A stretch of 64,000 nt of DNA from Bosea sp. BIWAKO-01 (GCF_001748145.1 NZ_BCQA01000001.1:6768824-6832823), one strand, 5' to 3'. Shown: positions 51,784 to 61,663, counted from the first letter of the stretch. Notes: generated by a model not told the origin, from the letters alone. Made by a program: numbers and translations.

Positions 51784-53067
51784 ATGCTGAAGGACAAGCG
51801 TTCGCACGGGCTCTGGGAACTCTCGGCCCCTCCCGCGCCGCCAACCACGGTCCTGGGCGAGCATGTGTCCGCAGAGGTCGTCATTGTCGGCGCCGGCTAT
51901 ACCGGCCTGTCGGCGGCGCTCCACCTGGCGAAGGCCGGCAGAAAGGTCGTGGTTCTGGAGGCGGTCGAGATCGGCTTCGGCGCGTCCGGCCGCAACTCGG
52001 GCTTCGTCAATGCCGGCCTCTGGGTGATGCCCGAGGATCTGATCGCCACGCTCGGCCCGGTTCATGGCAACCGCCTGATCGGCCTGCTCGGCGAAGCGCC
52101 GCGCGAGGTCTTCGCACTCACGGAACGCTATGGCATGGAATGCCAGGCCGACCATCGCGGGACCTATCATTGCGCCGTCGGCGCAAGCGGCCTGAAGCAG
52201 CTCCAGGCCCGCCAGGCGCAGTGGAGCAGGCTCGGCGCCAAGGTCGAGCTGCTGAGTGCCGGCGATACGCAGGCAAGGACCGGGGCCACGGGCTATACCG
52301 GCTCGCTGTTCGACCCGCGCGCCGGCACGATCCAGCCGCTCGCCTATGCCCGCGGCCTGGCGGGCGCCGCGATCACCGAAGGCGCGACCATCCATACCGG
52401 CAGCGCGGTGACCGGCTTCGAGCGCAGCGGGGCCGCCTGGCAGGTCAGGACCGCCGGCGGCAGCGTCAGCGCCGACTGGCTCATCCTGGCGACCGACGCC
52501 TATTCGACAGGCGCGACCGCCAGTATCTGCGAAGAGCAGGTGCATCTGCCCTATTTCCACGTCTCGACGGCGCCGCTCGGCCACAATATCCGCAAGACCA
52601 TCCTGCCGCATGGCGGCGCGGGCTGGGACACCAAGACCATCCTGAGCGGGTTCCGGCTCGATGCCGAGGGGCGCCTGATCGTCGGCAGCGTCGGCGCGCT
52701 GCGCGGGACGGGCCTGAGCATTCATCGCGCCTGGGCGAAGCGGCATATCCGGAAGCTGTTTCCGCAACTCGGCGAATTCGAGCTCGAAACGGAATGGTAC
52801 GGCAAGATCGGCATGACACCGGATCATCTGCCACGGCTGCACAGCTACGGTCCGAACGCCATCGGGTTCAGCGGCTATAACGGCCGGGGCATTGCGCCGG
52901 GCACCGTCTTCGGGCGCGAGCTTGCCCGGCTCATTCTTGGCGAGATCGATCTCGCCGGCATGCCGCTGCCGGTATCCGAACTCGCCATCCCGGCCTTCCG
53001 GGGCATCAGGGAGGCCTATTACGAGGTCGGCGCGCAAGTAGCGCATCTCCCGATCGCGCCGGCCTGA
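51784..53067 (+). CDS. FAD-dependent amine/amino-acid oxidase (DadA/PuuB-like)
   Basis: 427 residues. The FAD motif is VVIVGAGYTGLSAALHLAKAGRKVVVLEAVEIGFGASGRNSGFVNAGLW, the form found in gamma-glutamylputrescine oxidase and related DAO-family oxidases. The C-terminal part has NAIGFSGYNGRGIAPGTVFGRELARLILG, also typical of that subgroup. It oxidises an amine or D-amino/N-alkyl amino acid to an imine with release of H2O2 or transfer to the quinone pool. It is the last gene of the LysR-controlled operon, which begins with the hydantoinase subunits. Confidence 0.88.
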   Translation: MLKDKRSHGLWELSAPPAPPTTVLGEHVSAEVVIVGAGYTGLSAALHLAKAGRKVVVLEAVEIGFGASGRNSGFVNAGLWVMPEDLIATLGPVHGNRLIGLLGEAPREVFALTERYGMECQADHRGTYHCAVGASGLKQLQARQAQWSRLGAKVELLSAGDTQARTGATGYTGSLFDPRAGTIQPLAYARGLAGAAITEGATIHTGSAVTGFERSGAAWQVRTAGGSVSADWLILATDAYSTGATASICEEQVHLPYFHVSTAPLGHNIRKTILPHGGAGWDTKTILSGFRLDAEGRLIVGSVGALRGTGLSIHRAWAKRHIRKLFPQLGEFELETEWYGKIGMTPDHLPRLHSYGPNAIGFSGYNGRGIAPGTVFGRELARLILGEIDLAGMPLPVSELAIPAFRGIREAYYEVGAQVAHLPIAPA

Positions 53068-53116
53068 ACCACGCGGCCGCACCATCGGCGAGATCGCGCG
53101 GCCCGGGTGCCGCCCA

Positions 53117-56100
53117 CTATTGCAACTGATCCGCCGCTTCAGTCGCCTGATCCAGCCAGAAGCGCATGCCCATCTCGCGGTACATCGTCGTGGCGATCTC
53201 GAGCTGGTCACGCGCCTCGGCCGGCCGGCCTGCGCGCAGGTGCAGGTTTCCGAGGCCATGATGGCAGCGCGCGACAAGCGAGCCCAATCCAAGTTCCGTC
53301 GCGAGTGAAAGCGCCTCGCGGTAGTGAATTTCCGCATGGTCGGTGGCGTCGGTGCCGACCAGAACATCGCCAAGCAAATGGAGGGCTCCTGCCTCGCCAC
53401 GGCGTTGCCCATTCTCCCGCGTCGTGGCCAGAGCCCGCCCGGCATATCTCAGAGCGTCTGCATGCTGGCCGGCGAGCAAATGCGCGTCCCCGAGCGGCAC
53501 CAGGAACAGGGCCTGGCCAAAGCGATGCCCCATGGCTTCCAGAGCGCTCAACGCCTGCTCCAGCAGAGGCAGGCCTCGTTCGGTCTGCCCCAGCAGGGCA
53601 TAGGCGTAGCCGAGCGTGCCGGTACTGCCCGCAGCCATGAAGGGCAGATCGAACTCGCGAGCCACCACGCAAGCGCGCTCCAGCCTCGTTATGGCTTCGG
53701 CAAACTCGCCGCGGATGACCATGAGGTCGGCGAGACACCAATAGGCGATCGTCAGGCCGAGGGGGTCATCGACCGCCAGAGCGATGCGAATGCTCTCCTC
53801 GCCATGCAGGATGCCCTGCTCGAACCTGCCCTGCTCGGCATGGATCCGGGCCAGGAAAGCGCGGACAGTCACGGCTGGATATCCAGCGAGACCAAATCGC
53901 TCGAAGCGGGGCTGACGATCGAGCAACTCCAGCGCTCGCACGAAAAGCGGCTCGACCTGCTGGAATGCCATCGTCGAGAAGCAGGCCGTTCCGAGGATCA
54001 GGGTCGCCGCCATCTGGAGCGGAACGTCGCCAAGCGAATCCGCCAGCGCCAGCGCCTGCTGGCCGAAGCCCGCGGCTTCCGCCGGATCGCCGCCGAGCGC
54101 CAGGGTCTGGCACATATGGAAGGCGAACCGCGCCAGCCTGTGTTGATCGTCCAGGCGTGTGGCCAGGCTCTGCGCCTCGCGAAGATGGCCGATGATGCGG
54201 TCGAATTGTCCGAGCGGGAGAAGCGACGCCTTCAATTCGAACCGGAGATCGATGGCCTGCTCGTGCGTCTCCCGGGTCTCGGGGAGTGTCGCCAGAACAC
54301 GCAAGGCCTGTTCGAAGAACCCCGCGGCTTCGCGATTGGCCCAGCGCGCCTGCGCCAACCGGGCTGCCTTGAGCCAGTAGCCGACCGCCTCGCCGCCGAG
54401 CCCGGCTTCCGTGAAATGGTGAGCGACGAGCTCGGGCTGGTCTTCGACCCAGGCCTGGAACTGATCGATCAGCGTCCGGGCAATCTTCGCATGCAGGTCG
54501 CGTCGCCGGCTCCTCGGCATCGTGGCATAGGCAGCGTCCTGAACGAGCGCGTGCTTGAAGACGTAGCCTTGCCCTGAAGATGCACCGCGGCGCGAGACGA
54601 GGCCGGATTCCACGAGCCGCGCGAGCGCCGTCTCGAGCTCCGCGGCGGCAAGGCCCGACACCGCAGCGATCAGCTCGTGTGAGAACTCCCGCCCGATCGC
54701 GGCGCCGATCATGGCTGCGTCTTTTGCCGGGCCGAGCAGGTCGAGCCGGGCCACCAGCGCGGCCTGCAGCGTCGTCGGGATAGCCACTGGCGGCAGGGGT
54801 CCGTCGAGGACCCAGCCGTCGCCGGTCTGACGCAACAGCCCGCTTTCGAGGAGCGAGCGTGTCAGTTCCTCGATGAACAGCGGCACGCCATCCGCCCGCG
54901 ACAGGATCTGGCCAACGACAGCATCGGGGAGCGCCCTCTCCCCGGCGACGCCGCGCATGATGCCGGTGCTGTCGCCCGGGCCAAGGCGGCTGAGCGACAG
55001 CGCGGTGACATGTGGCTGGTCGAGCCAGCCCGGCTGGAACTCCGGCCGGCAGGTGACCAGCAGCAGCAGGGGCAGCTGGGCGGCGCGGGTCACCAGACGC
55101 TCGAGCAGATCCAGCGACGACGGATCGATCCAGTGCGCGTCCTCGAACAGGATCAGGACCGGTTTTCGGGCTGCGGCGCGCTCGATCTGGTCGAGGAGTA
55201 GACCGAGCGTCATCTCGCGCTTCTGCTGCGGACTGGCCGCCAGCGGGGGGTAGCGGTCCTCCAGCGGCACTCCGGTCAGCTCGGCGAAGAGCGCCACGTC
55301 ACGCGGCAGATCGAGCGATGTCGGCGCGAGCAACGCCTCCAGCCTGTCGAGCCTCGCGCCGGCGCTGTCGCCGGGGCTGAAGCCGGCATCCTGCTGGACG
55401 CGGGCAATGAACGGATGCAGCGGGCTCTGCGCAAGATGCGGAGCACAGGAATAGCGCAGGAGGGAGTGGGGCCGTGTGCCAATCCGGCCAGGCAGGCTCT
55501 CGGCCAGGCGCGATTTGCCGATGCCAGGCTCGCCCGAGATCAGAACGACACGCCCCTCCCCCGCACCCGCCTGATCCCAGCGGCGGAGCAGCAGCGCGAC
55601 CTCCTCCTCGCGGCCGATGAGCGGGCTCAGAACCGCGCCGCGCCGGGCATCGAAGCGGCTCACCCCGGCGATCTCGCCCAGCACCTGCCAGGCTTCCGGC
55701 TGTTGCGAGCCGCTGCGGACCGCGAGCGCCCGGCAGGCGAACTGGCGTCCCACAAGCTGCTGCGTGCTCGCGGCAATGACGACTTCGCCCCCCGCCGCGC
55801 TGCCCTGCAGACGCGCCGCCAGGGCCGGGGCCTCGCCCGTCGCGACATGCTGCCGATTCCTGTCCGCTGTCGACTTCTCCCCGACGATGACGAGCCCGGT
55901 GGCAATGCCGACGCTCGCCTGCAGCGCCCCGGCCAACGGCGCAGCCAGGCTGCCGATGGCGGCAAGGAGAGCAAGGCCGGCGCGCACGGCGCGTTCGGCA
56001 TCATGCTCATGGGCGGCTGGATAGCCGAAATACACGACGACGCCATGGCCCTGGTAATGGGCGACGAAGCCGCCAAATCGTGCCGCGACGTCGGCGACGG

Positions 56101-57079
56101 TCGCGTGGAAGGCGGCGATCAGATCGTGGATGTCTTCGGGATCGGGGCTCACCGAGAGGCTGATCGCGCCGAGCAGATCACAAACCAGGATCGTCAATTG
56201 GCGTTGCTCGAGAGCATCCGGGCGACGCGCCTTCATGGGGGCCTCGCCGTCCAGCGCCGCCATGATCCTTGCCGCGACGGGAGATTCGACTGTCCCGGAG
56301 GGTGCGGGATGCCGTTCGCCGCTCGCCCGTGGCGCAGGCTGTGGCGTTGCGCTGCGCAGCTCCGCCGCCAGCGCTTGCGTGACCGCATCGGGCGCCGCAC
56401 CGAGTTCGCGCCTCAGCAGCGCGGCCAGATCCTGATAATGCCTGAGCGCCTCGGCCTTGCGTCCCATGGCGACGAGCGCCTGGAGGGCGACCCGATGCGC
56501 ATCCTCGCGCAGGGCATTGACCTGGATGGCCCGATGAGCCGCCTTGAGCGCAGCCTCCTCGTTTCCCGCCCGCATCGCGTCCTGGCTCGCGCTGACCATC
56601 GCGTCGAGCGCCAGGCCTTCGAGGCGTCCCCGCAGCGAGGCGCGCCAACTCAACCACGCGTCTTCTTCGATATTCAGGTCGGCCAGGAACGAGCCCCGGT
56701 GGAGATCGGCCGCCGCCGCGAGCGACGCAGCCCCTCCCTCGGTGATCAGCGCCTCGAAGCGAACAGCATCGCAATCGATCGCGCCGGGCGCGAGCCAGAC
56801 CTCGTCGTCGGTACTGACGAGCGTTTCCTGGCTTAGAATCCGGCGCAGCCGAAAAATCGCCTGCCGCAGATTCTGTCGGGCCTGGGTCTCGAAATGCGAG
56901 CCCCAAAGCAGGTGGGCCAGCTTTTCACGTGGCTGGGGTTGAGGCGCCGTGCAGGCCAGATAGGCCAACAACCCCGAGAGTTTCCGGCTCGGCAGCCCGA
57001 CGATGCCATCGCGGGTTGCCAGCTCGAATCGTCCGAGCAGCGAGAGACGGAATTTGGGAGGAGCGACATCGTCCTTCAT
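53117..57079 (-). CDS. SARP-type regulator with degenerate cyclase, AAA ATPase and TPR domains
   Basis: 1320 residues with four parts. Residues 8-245 are a SARP/BTAD module: winged helix (LLGRFELATRDGIVGLPSRKLSGLLAYLA) and bacterial transcriptional activation helices (EEDAWLSWRASLRGRLE on). Residues 293-440 are a class III nucleotide cyclase fold: the first metal Asp is kept (VCDLLG, 301), but the second site, normally G-D-G, reads GHGVVVYFGYP (His345), so catalysis is doubtful. Residues 485-900 are an AAA/STAND ATPase with Walker A SGEPGIGKS (515-523) and Walker B VLILFEDAHWID. The rest is TPR-like helices. It is cytoplasmic and probably an ATP-switched transcription activator. It is divergent from the autotransporter gene, its best candidate target. 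Confidence 0.88.
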   Translation of the reverse strand: MKDDVAPPKFRLSLLGRFELATRDGIVGLPSRKLSGLLAYLACTAPQPQPREKLAHLLWGSHFETQARQNLRQAIFRLRRILSQETLVSTDDEVWLAPGAIDCDAVRFEALITEGGAASLAAAADLHRGSFLADLNIEEDAWLSWRASLRGRLEGLALDAMVSASQDAMRAGNEEAALKAAHRAIQVNALREDAHRVALQALVAMGRKAEALRHYQDLAALLRRELGAAPDAVTQALAAELRSATPQPAPRASGERHPAPSGTVESPVAARIMAALDGEAPMKARRPDALEQRQLTILVCDLLGAISLSVSPDPEDIHDLIAAFHATVADVAARFGGFVAHYQGHGVVVYFGYPAAHEHDAERAVRAGLALLAAIGSLAAPLAGALQASVGIATGLVIVGEKSTADRNRQHVATGEAPALAARLQGSAAGGEVVIAASTQQLVGRQFACRALAVRSGSQQPEAWQVLGEIAGVSRFDARRGAVLSPLIGREEEVALLLRRWDQAGAGEGRVVLISGEPGIGKSRLAESLPGRIGTRPHSLLRYSCAPHLAQSPLHPFIARVQQDAGFSPGDSAGARLDRLEALLAPTSLDLPRDVALFAELTGVPLEDRYPPLAASPQQKREMTLGLLLDQIERAAARKPVLILFEDAHWIDPSSLDLLERLVTRAAQLPLLLLVTCRPEFQPGWLDQPHVTALSLSRLGPGDSTGIMRGVAGERALPDAVVGQILSRADGVPLFIEELTRSLLESGLLRQTGDGWVLDGPLPPVAIPTTLQAALVARLDLLGPAKDAAMIGAAIGREFSHELIAAVSGLAAAELETALARLVESGLVSRRGASSGQGYVFKHALVQDAAYATMPRSRRRDLHAKIARTLIDQFQAWVEDQPELVAHHFTEAGLGGEAVGYWLKAARLAQARWANREAAGFFEQALRVLATLPETRETHEQAIDLRFELKASLLPLGQFDRIIGHLREAQSLATRLDDQHRLARFAFHMCQTLALGGDPAEAAGFGQQALALADSLGDVPLQMAATLILGTACFSTMAFQQVEPLFVRALELLDRQPRFERFGLAGYPAVTVRAFLARIHAEQGRFEQGILHGEESIRIALAVDDPLGLTIAYWCLADLMVIRGEFAEAITRLERACVVAREFDLPFMAAGSTGTLGYAYALLGQTERGLPLLEQALSALEAMGHRFGQALFLVPLGDAHLLAGQHADALRYAGRALATTRENGQRRGEAGALHLLGDVLVGTDATDHAEIHYREALSLATELGLGSLVARCHHGLGNLHLRAGRPAEARDQLEIATTMYREMGMRFWLDQATEAADQLQ

Positions 57080-57268
57080 TCTGCCGGCAACACGAACACG
57101 TCGATCCTTCTCGAAAAGCAGAGGTTCTGCCCGGCGCGAACGCAGAGGCAGGCAGAATTAACGTTCATGTCACGACGCAATAACGGCCTGACGACGGCGC
57201 ACGAACTTAAACAATAGCCAGAGATCGCTGCGCCGGACAGCGATGTTTTGCATGCATGAGACGGACTG

Positions 57269-60200
57269 ATGACATCGAATTTGTTGACCAGCGCTGCGCG
57301 CGGTTTGCGCCGCGGGCGGCTCTTGTCCACCACCGCACTGGCTGGATTGGTCCTGACGCTTCCGGGCGCCGGCAGCTACGCCCAGACCCTTGTGACGAAT
57401 GGCACTCTGGTCGTGAGCTCCGACGCGCAGCTCGGCGGCGATACCGTCACTGTGGACAACAGCGCCGATCTTGGCGCCACCCTGGCGATCAATGCCGGCG
57501 TCAACATCGGCAACGAAATCACCCTCACTAACGGGGGCACGCTGAGCAATGCGGGCACCCTTTCGCGAACGGCTGCGGGACAGGTTGGCGTCCTGTCCAC
57601 GACCGGCGTCGCCACGGTGGAGAACGCTGCCACCGGGCGGATCGAGGGGGATTCCGCCGGCGCGCAACTCGGCGACGGCGGCTCGGTGACCAACCGGGGC
57701 GGCACCATCACAGCCGCGGGCTACGGCGTGCTGCTCGACAAGGGGGGTGACGTGAGCAATCTCGGGGCCGGGAGCGCCATCCGCGCCACGGGCACTGATG
57801 GCCTCGGCGTGTTCATCAATACCGATGGAACGGTGACCAACGGGACCGGCGCCAGCATTGCCGGCGGCTTGGGCGGCGTCCGCATCTGGGGTGCGGGCAC
57901 GGTGACCAATGCCGGCGGCAACATCAGCGTGACCGCGGACAACCAGGGACATGGCGTGGAGATCGTCGCCGGCCTGGGCATCGTCACCAACCAGGGCGGC
58001 GGCACGATCACGGGCAAGCTCTACGGGGTGAGCTTTGCCGATGGCGGCACGGTGACCAACACGGCAAGCTCGATCATCGCCGACGGCACAGACGCCCTTG
58101 CCGCGGGCGTGGGCATCAGCGGCGCGGCGGGCACGGTCACCAACACCGGGCCGGGCAGCCTCATCAAGGGCCCCTCGGCCGGCGTGCGCCTGATCAATGG
58201 CGGCACGGTGACCAACGGCGCCGGCGCCACCATCGAGGGCACGGCATCGGTGCAGGCGATCGGCGGAAACACCGCGCTCAGCAATTCCGGCGCGCTGAAA
58301 GGCAATGTGGCGCTGCGCACCGCGAGCACCAACACCGTCTCGCTATTCACCGGCTCCAGCATCACGGGCAATCTGGGCATCGGCACCAACGCTGCCTCGA
58401 CGCTGACGCTGGATGGCACGGGCGCCCAGCTCTATTCGGCGGCCGTCAGCGGCACGACCAGTTTCAGCACCGGCGCGCTCGTCAAGCAGGGCAGCGGCAC
58501 CTGGACACTGGACAAAGCCCTGACGCGTAGCGGCACGACCCAGGTCAAGGCCGGAACGCTGGTCGTCGCGAACACGGCCGGCCTCGGCTCCGGCGGCAAC
58601 GCAACGGTATCGGGCGGCACGCTGCAATTCGGGACCGGCGCGGCAGCGGGAACCTACACTCTCGCGGGCGGCATCAATGTGACCGGCGGCAGCCTGGCGA
58701 TCCAGAGCCTGGCGGCAGTGACCGTCGCTCTGGATGTGGGCTTCGCCAACAATACGGCCCTGTCGGTCGTGGCCTCCGCGGGCGGTCCCCTGCTGCAGGC
58801 CGAACGCGTCACGCTCGGCAGCAACGTCGCTTTCAACCTCAGCGGCATCAGCGATGCGGGCGGCCTGGGCAAGGTCCTGATCGACACCCGTTCAGGCATC
58901 AACGGCGACTTCGGCACGGTCACAATCGGCGGCTTCAACGGAACGGTCGATTATCTGACGCTGGCGACCGGCAAGTCGGCCGACAGCAAGCAATATCTCG
59001 CGAGCTATGGCTTGAGCTGGACCGCGGGCAACTCTCTCGCGCATGGCACGTTCACGCTGAGCAATCCCGCCGACAGGTTCGATATGGGCGTGGCGCTGAC
59101 CGACAGGGCGCCCAATGCCGCGACCGGCTGGGACGGCAAATCCCTGACCAAGGCGGGCGCCGGCACGCTCGTGCTCTCGGGCGCCAGCCTCCATAGCGGC
59201 ACGACGTCGGTCAATGCCGGCACGCTCGTCGTCAACGGCTCGATCGCGAGCGCGGCGACGGTGAACAGCGGCGGCACGCTCGCCGGCTCAGGCACGCTCG
59301 GTGGCCTTGCCGTGATGAGCGGCGGTACGGTCGCGCCGGGCAACTCGATCGGCACGCTGACCATTGCCGGCAATGTCGCCTTCGCCGCCGGCTCGACCTA
59401 TCAGGTCGAGATCAACGCAGCCGGACAGGGCGACCGGATCAATGCGTCGGGCCTGGCGACACTCTCGGGCGGCACCGTCCAGGTCCTGGCCGAGAACGGC
59501 ACTTACGCGGCCGCGACGACCTACACCATCCTGACGGCGGGCGGCGGCGTCAGCGGGCGGTTCACCGACGTCACCTCGAACCTCGCCTTCCTGACGCCCT
59601 CGCTGGCTTACGCCCCGCAGAACGTCACTCTGACGATGAGCCGCAACGGCACGTCGTTCGGGCCGGGCGGGGGCGGAACCTTCATCGCCCGAACGCGCAA
59701 CCAGAGCGGGATCGCGGTCGCGGCGGAGGGGCTGGGAGCGGGAAACCGCGTCTATGATGCGTTGCTCTCGGCCACCGCCGATGAGGCGCGCGCCGGATTC
59801 GACCAGCTCTCGGGCGAGGCTCATGCCCAGGGCGTCGCGGTCGCGATCGGCGAAAGCCGGCTGCTGCGCGAGGCGATCCTCGGGCGCCTGCGCGGGCCGC
59901 TGCTGGTGGCGCCAGGCCAGAGCGTCGCGGCGGAGTTCACGGCCGACCTGCCGAGCCGCAAGAGCCCGGTCCAGATGCCGGCGCCGCGCTTCGAGGAGCG
60001 CTTCACCATCTGGGGCGAGGCGGTCGGAGCGCAAGCGAACAGCAATGGTGACGGCAATGCCGCGAGCCTCTCCCAGCGCACCGGCGGCGCCATCCTCGGC
60101 GCCGACCTCAAGCTCTACGATACGGCCGCGGGCTCGCTCAGGCTCGGCATCGCCGGCGGCTACACCCGCTCGAACTTCGACGTCGACGCCAGACTGTCGT

Positions 60201-60829
60201 CGGGCCGGCTCGAAAGCGGCCATGCCGCACTCTATGCCGGCGCGCGCCTCGGCGCCTGGCGGCTCGATGGCGGCCTCGGCTATTCATTCGGCGAAACCAG
60301 CCTGACCCGCCAGGTGCAGCTCCGCGGCTTTGGCGACAGGCTGCGCTCGGATCGCGACAGCCAGGTGGCTCAGGCCTTCACCGAACTTGGCCATGCCTTC
60401 CGCTTCGAGCGCTTCGCCCTCGAGCCCTTCGCCCAGCTCGTCCTGCTCAGGGTCTCCTCCGGCTCCGGCCTAGAACAGGGCGGCGCAGCCGCGCTGCGCG
60501 TCTTCTCCGGAGAGCAGAACCTCGGCTTCACGACGCTTGGCCTGCGCGCCGAGGCGCAGCTCGGCACGATGCCGCTCTTCGCCCGCGGCCTCATCGGCTG
60601 GCGTTACGGCTTTGGCGAGCTGACACCGCAGGCCGCAACGGCTTTCGTGGGCGGCACGACGCCGGCCCAGGTCTACGCGACGGCCATCGATCGCAATGCG
60701 CTGGTCGCCGAAGCCGGGCTCGACTGGCGCGCCACCGCCTCGACCACGGTCGGGATCACCTATTCCGCAGCCGTCGGCGAGCGAACCCGCGATCACGCCC
60801 TCAAGGGGCGCATCGACATCAGGTTCTGA
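57269..60829 (+). CDS. Autotransporter outer-membrane protein (type Va) with beta-helical passenger
   Basis: 1186 residues. The signal peptide is about 38 residues with a basic N-terminal region and cleavage after SYA. The passenger (about 40-850) is a serine/threonine/glycine/asparagine-rich beta-helix with repeated GTVTN units, two PATR-like segments (GTWTLDKALTRSGTTQVKAGTLVV and AGTLVLSGASLHSGTTSVNAGTLVV), and an N-terminal-to-barrel linker typical of this group (GGTVAPGNSIGTLTIAGNVAFAAGSTY). The translocator barrel (about 910-1186) begins near RFEERFTIWGEAVG and ends with the terminal Phe of IDIRF, as BamA substrates do. The passenger has no recognised enzymatic motif, so adhesion is the likely role. 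The gene is divergent from the SARP-AAA regulator gene (189-base gap). Confidence 0.9.
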   Translation: MTSNLLTSAARGLRRGRLLSTTALAGLVLTLPGAGSYAQTLVTNGTLVVSSDAQLGGDTVTVDNSADLGATLAINAGVNIGNEITLTNGGTLSNAGTLSRTAAGQVGVLSTTGVATVENAATGRIEGDSAGAQLGDGGSVTNRGGTITAAGYGVLLDKGGDVSNLGAGSAIRATGTDGLGVFINTDGTVTNGTGASIAGGLGGVRIWGAGTVTNAGGNISVTADNQGHGVEIVAGLGIVTNQGGGTITGKLYGVSFADGGTVTNTASSIIADGTDALAAGVGISGAAGTVTNTGPGSLIKGPSAGVRLINGGTVTNGAGATIEGTASVQAIGGNTALSNSGALKGNVALRTASTNTVSLFTGSSITGNLGIGTNAASTLTLDGTGAQLYSAAVSGTTSFSTGALVKQGSGTWTLDKALTRSGTTQVKAGTLVVANTAGLGSGGNATVSGGTLQFGTGAAAGTYTLAGGINVTGGSLAIQSLAAVTVALDVGFANNTALSVVASAGGPLLQAERVTLGSNVAFNLSGISDAGGLGKVLIDTRSGINGDFGTVTIGGFNGTVDYLTLATGKSADSKQYLASYGLSWTAGNSLAHGTFTLSNPADRFDMGVALTDRAPNAATGWDGKSLTKAGAGTLVLSGASLHSGTTSVNAGTLVVNGSIASAATVNSGGTLAGSGTLGGLAVMSGGTVAPGNSIGTLTIAGNVAFAAGSTYQVEINAAGQGDRINASGLATLSGGTVQVLAENGTYAAATTYTILTAGGGVSGRFTDVTSNLAFLTPSLAYAPQNVTLTMSRNGTSFGPGGGGTFIARTRNQSGIAVAAEGLGAGNRVYDALLSATADEARAGFDQLSGEAHAQGVAVAIGESRLLREAILGRLRGPLLVAPGQSVAAEFTADLPSRKSPVQMPAPRFEERFTIWGEAVGAQANSNGDGNAASLSQRTGGAILGADLKLYDTAAGSLRLGIAGGYTRSNFDVDARLSSGRLESGHAALYAGARLGAWRLDGGLGYSFGETSLTRQVQLRGFGDRLRSDRDSQVAQAFTELGHAFRFERFALEPFAQLVLLRVSSGSGLEQGGAAALRVFSGEQNLGFTTLGLRAEAQLGTMPLFARGLIGWRYGFGELTPQAATAFVGGTTPAQVYATAIDRNALVAEAGLDWRATASTTVGITYSAAVGERTRDHALKGRIDIRF
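57676..58240 (+). repeat. GTVTN repeats in the autotransporter passenger
   Basis: At least eight variants of a G-x-V-T-N-x-x-G unit (GGSVTNRGG, GGDVSNLGAG, DGTVTNGTG, AGTVTNAGG, LGIVTNQGG, GGTVTNTAS, AGTVTNTGP, GGTVTNGAG) recur every 25-35 residues. The DNA core is ACGGTGACCAAC. They probably form turns of the beta-helix and could recombine to change passenger length. Confidence 0.7.
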
Positions 60830-60988
60830 AGGCGAGCAGGCCTGATTCCGGCGCCGTGAATGGCGCGGGCCGAGCGGGTGCACGACCAAGGCTCCCTGGC
60901 TTGTGTGCAAGGCGCCAGTGAACCGAGATGCGCCTATTGGTGGAATGCAGGCCTGACTGGATTGGCCGGGGGCGACTTGCGCCGAGCC

Positions 60989-61663
60989 CTAGGTCGGGTT
61001 CAGAGCGTCATCCGCCTTCCGCACCGCCAGCGCAAAATCCGCCACCTTGGCCGGGTCGAGCTGGCCTGCAGTCCGAACGCCTGAGGACAGGTCCACGCCG
61101 AACGGCCTGACCTGTCGGATGGCGGCGCCGACATTTGCCGGGGTAAGCCCGCCCGCGAGGAACACCGGCAGAGGGCTGGCCTCGACGAATTCGGCGCTGA
61201 TCGCCCAGTCATGCGGTCGCCCGGTGCCGCCCAGTTCCGGCGCCGCCGCGCTTGGGCTCCCTGAGTCGAGCAGGAAGGCGTGAACATAGGGGCTGTAGGC
61301 CGGGATCAGCTCCAGCGCTGCGCGGCTCTCGACATGGACGACCTGGACGCGACGCAGATCCGGTTCGATCTCGGCCAGACGGGCGGACTCGGCCGGATCG
61401 ATGCCCCAGAGGATCTGCACCGTGCTCGGACGCGTCCGGCGCACATGGGCGGCGATCGCATCGGCTGTCCGCTCGACGGTCAGCAGGAAGGTCGCGACGG
61501 GAGGCGGTGTGAGCGTCGTGATCGCGGCGACTGTCGCGTCCGCGACATAGCGAGGGCTGGACGGCCCCACGGAATTGAAGCCGAGAGCGTCGACGCCGGC
61601 GTCTATCGCCAGGCGGGCTTCGTCAGCCGACGCGATCCCGCAAATCTTGATCCGGGTTCTCAT
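60989..61663 (-). CDS. trpF: Phosphoribosylanthranilate isomerase (TrpF) homologue, not in a trp operon
   Basis: About 224 residues from ATG 61663; an in-frame GTG at 61669 would add two residues. It is a TIM-barrel TrpF: RIKICGIASADEA carries the catalytic Cys of the first strand, ALGFNSVGPSSPRYV follows, LLDSG contains the catalytic Asp, and GGTGRPHDW, LAGGLTPANVGAAI and PFGVDLSSGVR form the phosphate-binding part. It would convert phosphoribosylanthranilate to CdRP in tryptophan synthesis. trpA and trpB are not nearby. Compared with typical TrpF the middle is divergent (WGIDPAESARLAEIEPDL), so it may be a paralogue with a different substrate. Confidence 0.85.
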   Translation of the reverse strand: MRTRIKICGIASADEARLAIDAGVDALGFNSVGPSSPRYVADATVAAITTLTPPPVATFLLTVERTADAIAAHVRRTRPSTVQILWGIDPAESARLAEIEPDLRRVQVVHVESRAALELIPAYSPYVHAFLLDSGSPSAAAPELGGTGRPHDWAISAEFVEASPLPVFLAGGLTPANVGAAIRQVRPFGVDLSSGVRTAGQLDPAKVADFALAVRKADDALNPT

